Shown here: one piece after another, positions 5,034 to 7,198 of the stretch
How the letters are laid out: every line of letters starts with the position of its first letter
Numbering within the stretch: the first letter of the stretch is position 1
DNA from: an uncultured Flavobacteriales bacterium
GTDB lineage: Bacteria > Bacteroidota > Bacteroidia > Flavobacteriales_E > Vicingaceae
Length of the DNA: 7,198 bases
NCBI GenBank assembly: GCA_937925525.1
Contig: CALALS010000276.1
Location: 1-7,198, forward strand
Direction of reading: 5' to 3'
Notes under the pieces: model-generated
The model's input: the letters and a program-made list of their open reading frames with translations, nothing else
Databases searched by the model: none
What the model was told of the DNA's origin: nothing
Program-made: the position numbers and the translations under genes

Positions 5034-6989
5034 TTATTTTTTGTAGTTATCAAAGACTCCTTGTTTTATTAAGTCTTCAAGATAAGTTCTCTTTCCATTA
5101 TAAATTGCAATCACAAAAGCATCTTGCTTGCCTTTAAGTCTAACTTTATTTCTAAAATCAAGAGCGTCATTTAGTTTAGCAAACGTACCTAGTGTAAACC
5201 TTGTAATATTATCATCGTAATTTTTTACTTCAATTTCTCCAAACTCTGCAAATTCATTTTTATCAAAGTTTTTTGGAAGTGTATAAGCGCCTATTTGCAC
5301 CTTATATAACAGGTTAGGAATTTCTACTTCGCCTATTTCAATCAACATCTCTTCAAAACTCATTGACAAAAACTCATACCCAAATTTTCTTGGATCAAAA
5401 TCATTGGTATAAAATGATACATTTACTTCTTCTTTCTTAAAATCTTCTAAATCAGCAGCGCTTATCTTTATTACTTTTGATTCAAAACCTTCTACCAAAT
5501 AGACTATTTCATAATCATACCCGCCATTTAAATTTATTAAATAATTACCACTTTCCGAATTGGATTTATACTCTCCTTGAACTAACCCGTTTCCTGAATA
5601 TCGAACGGTAATTTTTCCTTCTTTCCCTTTACCATCAACACTCACTAATCCGGTTACCATTAGTGTATTTGTATTTCTTTTAACCAAGCCCGGAGTAACC
5701 ACATAAATATCTTTTTTACCATATCCTTCCGGCTTAACAGAAGCGTAGTAGCCTTTTTGACCGTCACTGCTTAACATATAATAAATATCGTTACCGGTAC
5801 CATTTATTGGATAACCTATGTTATAGGGCTTTTTCCATAAAACACCTTCTCTTTCTGAAACCAAAATATCATATCCGCCCATACTTTTTTCTCCGTTTGA
5901 ACTATATATAAGTAACCCGTTATCAGAAGAAATAAAAGGAGCATCTTCATCAAAAGATGTGTTTATTGTTTCTCCAAGGTTTTGGATATTTCCCCATGAA
6001 CCATTTTTTTGTAGTTCGGCCATATATAAATCTTTACCACCAAAACCACCCAGCCTGTCACTTGAAAAATATAATGTTTTACCGTCTGGAGATAAAGACA
6101 CACTTCCTTCCCAGGCTTTTGAATTCACATCTCCTTTTAACCGTTTTGCAGGAGACCATTTAGTTCCGTTTAAATTACTTTCAAAAATATCTCCTCCATC
6201 TTTAGGAGAACTCCTATATATATACAACTTTTGACCATCATTACTAATAGAAACACAAGCATCATGACCATATCCATTAATTTCTTTTATTGCTTCCGGA
6301 TCACTCCATTGTCCTTCAAATGATTTTCTAGAAATAAATATATCTTCAAAATACTGTCCATAATCACTAGGTTCTCCTTCAATTATTTGCCTTCCTCCAA
6401 CCGAACGTTCGCCTCTATAAGTAAATAACAAAACATTTTCATCAGAACTAATTACCGGAACATACTCATCCTCTCTGGTATTAATAGGTTGTCCAATGTT
6501 CCTAATTTCAACAGCTACTTTTTCTCTCATTAACTGTTCTGCATTTTCGCAATACTTTTTATATAAATTAATTAATGAAGCATTTTCTTTATATATGGAA
6601 CTATCCAAATACTGAGTAAACTTTACCTTCGCGCTATCAATATCATAGTTTAATAAGTATGCTTTACCCAAGTGCAATCGAAATTCATTATCCTTAGTAA
6701 TTAAAAGAGATTTAGAAAACATATCTATAGCCTCTGAAGGTTTATTTAGCTCGTAATAGCAAACCCCCAACCTCCAATATAAATAAGCGTCCCCTTTATA
6801 TTTATCAAAAAGTTTATTGTAATATTCCAATGCCATTTCCCAATTACCTTCATCGTAAGTACCATCGGCAATAAATAAATCTTTTTTATCTTGTTCAGAT
6901 AAACTACTTTTATCAAAAGAAACGTTTTGCCCTTTAACATTAAAGAAAATTGAACAAAGAAGTAATAACATTAAAAGTAAACTCTTCAT
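5034..6989 (-). CDS. PorE-like TPR / PD40 propeller envelope protein with SPOR domain
   Basis: A 651-residue secreted protein. A Sec signal peptide covers 1-20, with likely cleavage after VKG; C12 is preceded by Leu, so no lipobox is evident. TPR-like helices span about 35-150 (for example WRLGVCYYELNKPSEAIDMF). Five WD40-like PD40 repeats follow, with cores at about 180, 248, 299 (LSPDGKTLYFSSDR), 353 and 407. A carboxypeptidase-regulatory-like beta domain lies at about 443-510. A SPOR domain covers about 560-635, with YKVQIGAYT at 562-570 and FTLGTFAKLNDAL further on. The type IX secretion component PorE has TPR, propeller, the same regulatory-like domain and then OmpA_C; here SPOR takes the last place. 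Both can bind peptidoglycan, SPOR usually glycan lacking stem peptides, so this is probably a periplasmic cell-wall-linked scaffold. Whether it serves type IX secretion or is a paralogue cannot be decided. The ATG at 6989 is the only start giving the full signal peptide. Confidence 0.85.
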   Translation of the reverse strand: MKSLLLMLLLLCSIFFNVKGQNVSFDKSSLSEQDKKDLFIADGTYDEGNWEMALEYYNKLFDKYKGDAYLYWRLGVCYYELNKPSEAIDMFSKSLLITKDNEFRLHLGKAYLLNYDIDSAKVKFTQYLDSSIYKENASLINLYKKYCENAEQLMREKVAVEIRNIGQPINTREDEYVPVISSDENVLLFTYRGERSVGGRQIIEGEPSDYGQYFEDIFISRKSFEGQWSDPEAIKEINGYGHDACVSISNDGQKLYIYRSSPKDGGDIFESNLNGTKWSPAKRLKGDVNSKAWEGSVSLSPDGKTLYFSSDRLGGFGGKDLYMAELQKNGSWGNIQNLGETINTSFDEDAPFISSDNGLLIYSSNGEKSMGGYDILVSEREGVLWKKPYNIGYPINGTGNDIYYMLSSDGQKGYYASVKPEGYGKKDIYVVTPGLVKRNTNTLMVTGLVSVDGKGKEGKITVRYSGNGLVQGEYKSNSESGNYLINLNGGYDYEIVYLVEGFESKVIKISAADLEDFKKEEVNVSFYTNDFDPRKFGYEFLSMSFEEMLIEIGEVEIPNLLYKVQIGAYTLPKNFDKNEFAEFGEIEVKNYDDNITRFTLGTFAKLNDALDFRNKVRLKGKQDAFVIAIYNGKRTYLEDLIKQGVFDNYKK

Positions 6990-7008
6990 ATACCATTTAA
7001 CAATTAAA

Positions 7009-7016
7009 CAAAAGTA
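7009..7016 (-). promoter_or_regulatory. Possible -7 element for the PorE-like gene
   Basis: TACTTTTG on the minus strand matches TAnnTTTG and lies 19 nt upstream of the ATG at 6989, a suitable place for a short leader. No TTG is found 17-21 nt further upstream, so the promoter is only half supported. Confidence 0.35.
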
Positions 7017-7024
7017 CCAAAAAA

Positions 7025-7198
7025 ATGAACATATTAATTACTGGTTCAAATGGAAGTCTCGGACAACAACTAACAAAAGATTTCTTAAAAAAAAATCACA
7101 CCATATATACTGTATCTAGACACAAGCCACTATCTCACAAAAAAAATCATATTAATATTAACATATCAAAACCTAATGCAGTAAATGAAATAAAAAAA
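7025..7198 (+). CDS. NAD(P)-dependent SDR / RmlD-like reductase, 5' fragment
   Basis: An open frame of 58 codons from ATG to the window edge with no stop. The translation begins MNILITGSNGSLGQQL. ITGSNGSLG is the glycine-rich TGxxGxxG nucleotide-binding turn of extended or atypical short-chain dehydrogenases, after the first beta strand of a Rossmann fold, and YTVSRHK is in the place of the second strand. The wording resembles RmlD (dTDP-4-dehydrorhamnose reductase) and sugar-nucleotide epimerases or reductases, which often lie in surface-polysaccharide clusters, but the specific reaction cannot be told from 58 residues. It is divergent from the PorE-like gene with 35 bp between starts. The leader ends in a run of A before the ATG, usual here. 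Its G+C is about 26% by hand count, and it has long A runs (for example 7087-7095). Confidence 0.75.
   Translation, partial: MNILITGSNGSLGQQLTKDFLKKNHTIYTVSRHKPLSHKKNHININISKPNAVNEIKK

Noticed and set aside
5026..5040. Terminator between paaE and the PorE-like gene
   Set aside because: Only 4 nt separate the two stops, with no stem-loop; the T run at 5037-5041 lies inside the coding end of the minus-strand gene.
5957..6234. Two overlapping plus-strand open frames
   Set aside because: They mirror the PD40 repeat region of the PorE-like gene; no recognisable domain or promoter was seen.
6746..6940. Minus-strand open frame of 64 codons
   Set aside because: It is an alternative frame of the TPR region of the 651-residue protein and has no features of its own.

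Overview
The window is A+T-rich DNA that looks like Bacteroidota, probably a Flavobacteriia-type organism. Three things suggest this. Two divergent promoters fit the Bacteroidota TTG / TAnnTTTG consensus. Starts lie behind A/T-rich leaders rather than Shine-Dalgarno sequences. The envelope proteins (PKD lipoprotein, TPR/PD40 protein, TlpA-type thioredoxin) are typical of the phylum. No RNA gene, CRISPR array, insertion sequence or origin was seen.

The core (about 647-5029) encodes the phenylacetyl-CoA 1,2-epoxidase system. On the minus strand, transcribed right to left, are paaA (catalytic diiron subunit), an inserted lipoprotein gene, paaB, paaC and paaD. They are packed with gaps of 0, 2 and 20 nt and a 7-nt overlap. 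paaE, the FAD / 2Fe-2S reductase, is transcribed the other way from a shared control region of about 100 bp. PaaE passes NAD(P)H electrons to the PaaA diiron centre, PaaC is the structural partner, PaaB helps complex assembly or interaction, and PaaD is linked to Fe-S maturation. The product is ring-1,2-epoxyphenylacetyl-CoA, the first dedicated intermediate of aerobic phenylacetate breakdown. The ligase, isomerase, ring-opening and beta-oxidation genes are not in the window.

The oddest feature is the gene between paaA and paaB. It encodes a predicted lipoprotein with a PKD domain and a possible C2-like domain. It starts with TTG directly after the paaA stop, in the same frame, and ends 2 nt before paaB. 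A secreted, membrane-anchored protein has no known role in a cytoplasmic monooxygenase, so this is the best candidate for something undescribed. The paaA-paaE intergenic region also holds a perfect 17-bp palindrome over the paaA -33 element, a likely operator.

Flanks: at the left a TlpA/ResA-like periplasmic thioredoxin (59-619) runs convergent to paaD. At the right a 651-residue envelope protein (5034-6989, minus strand) has the TPR / five-repeat PD40 propeller / regulatory-domain layout of the type IX secretion protein PorE, but ends in a SPOR domain instead of OmpA_C. A divergent, truncated SDR/RmlD-like reductase gene starts at 7025 and runs off the window. There is no gene-free stretch longer than about 120 bases.
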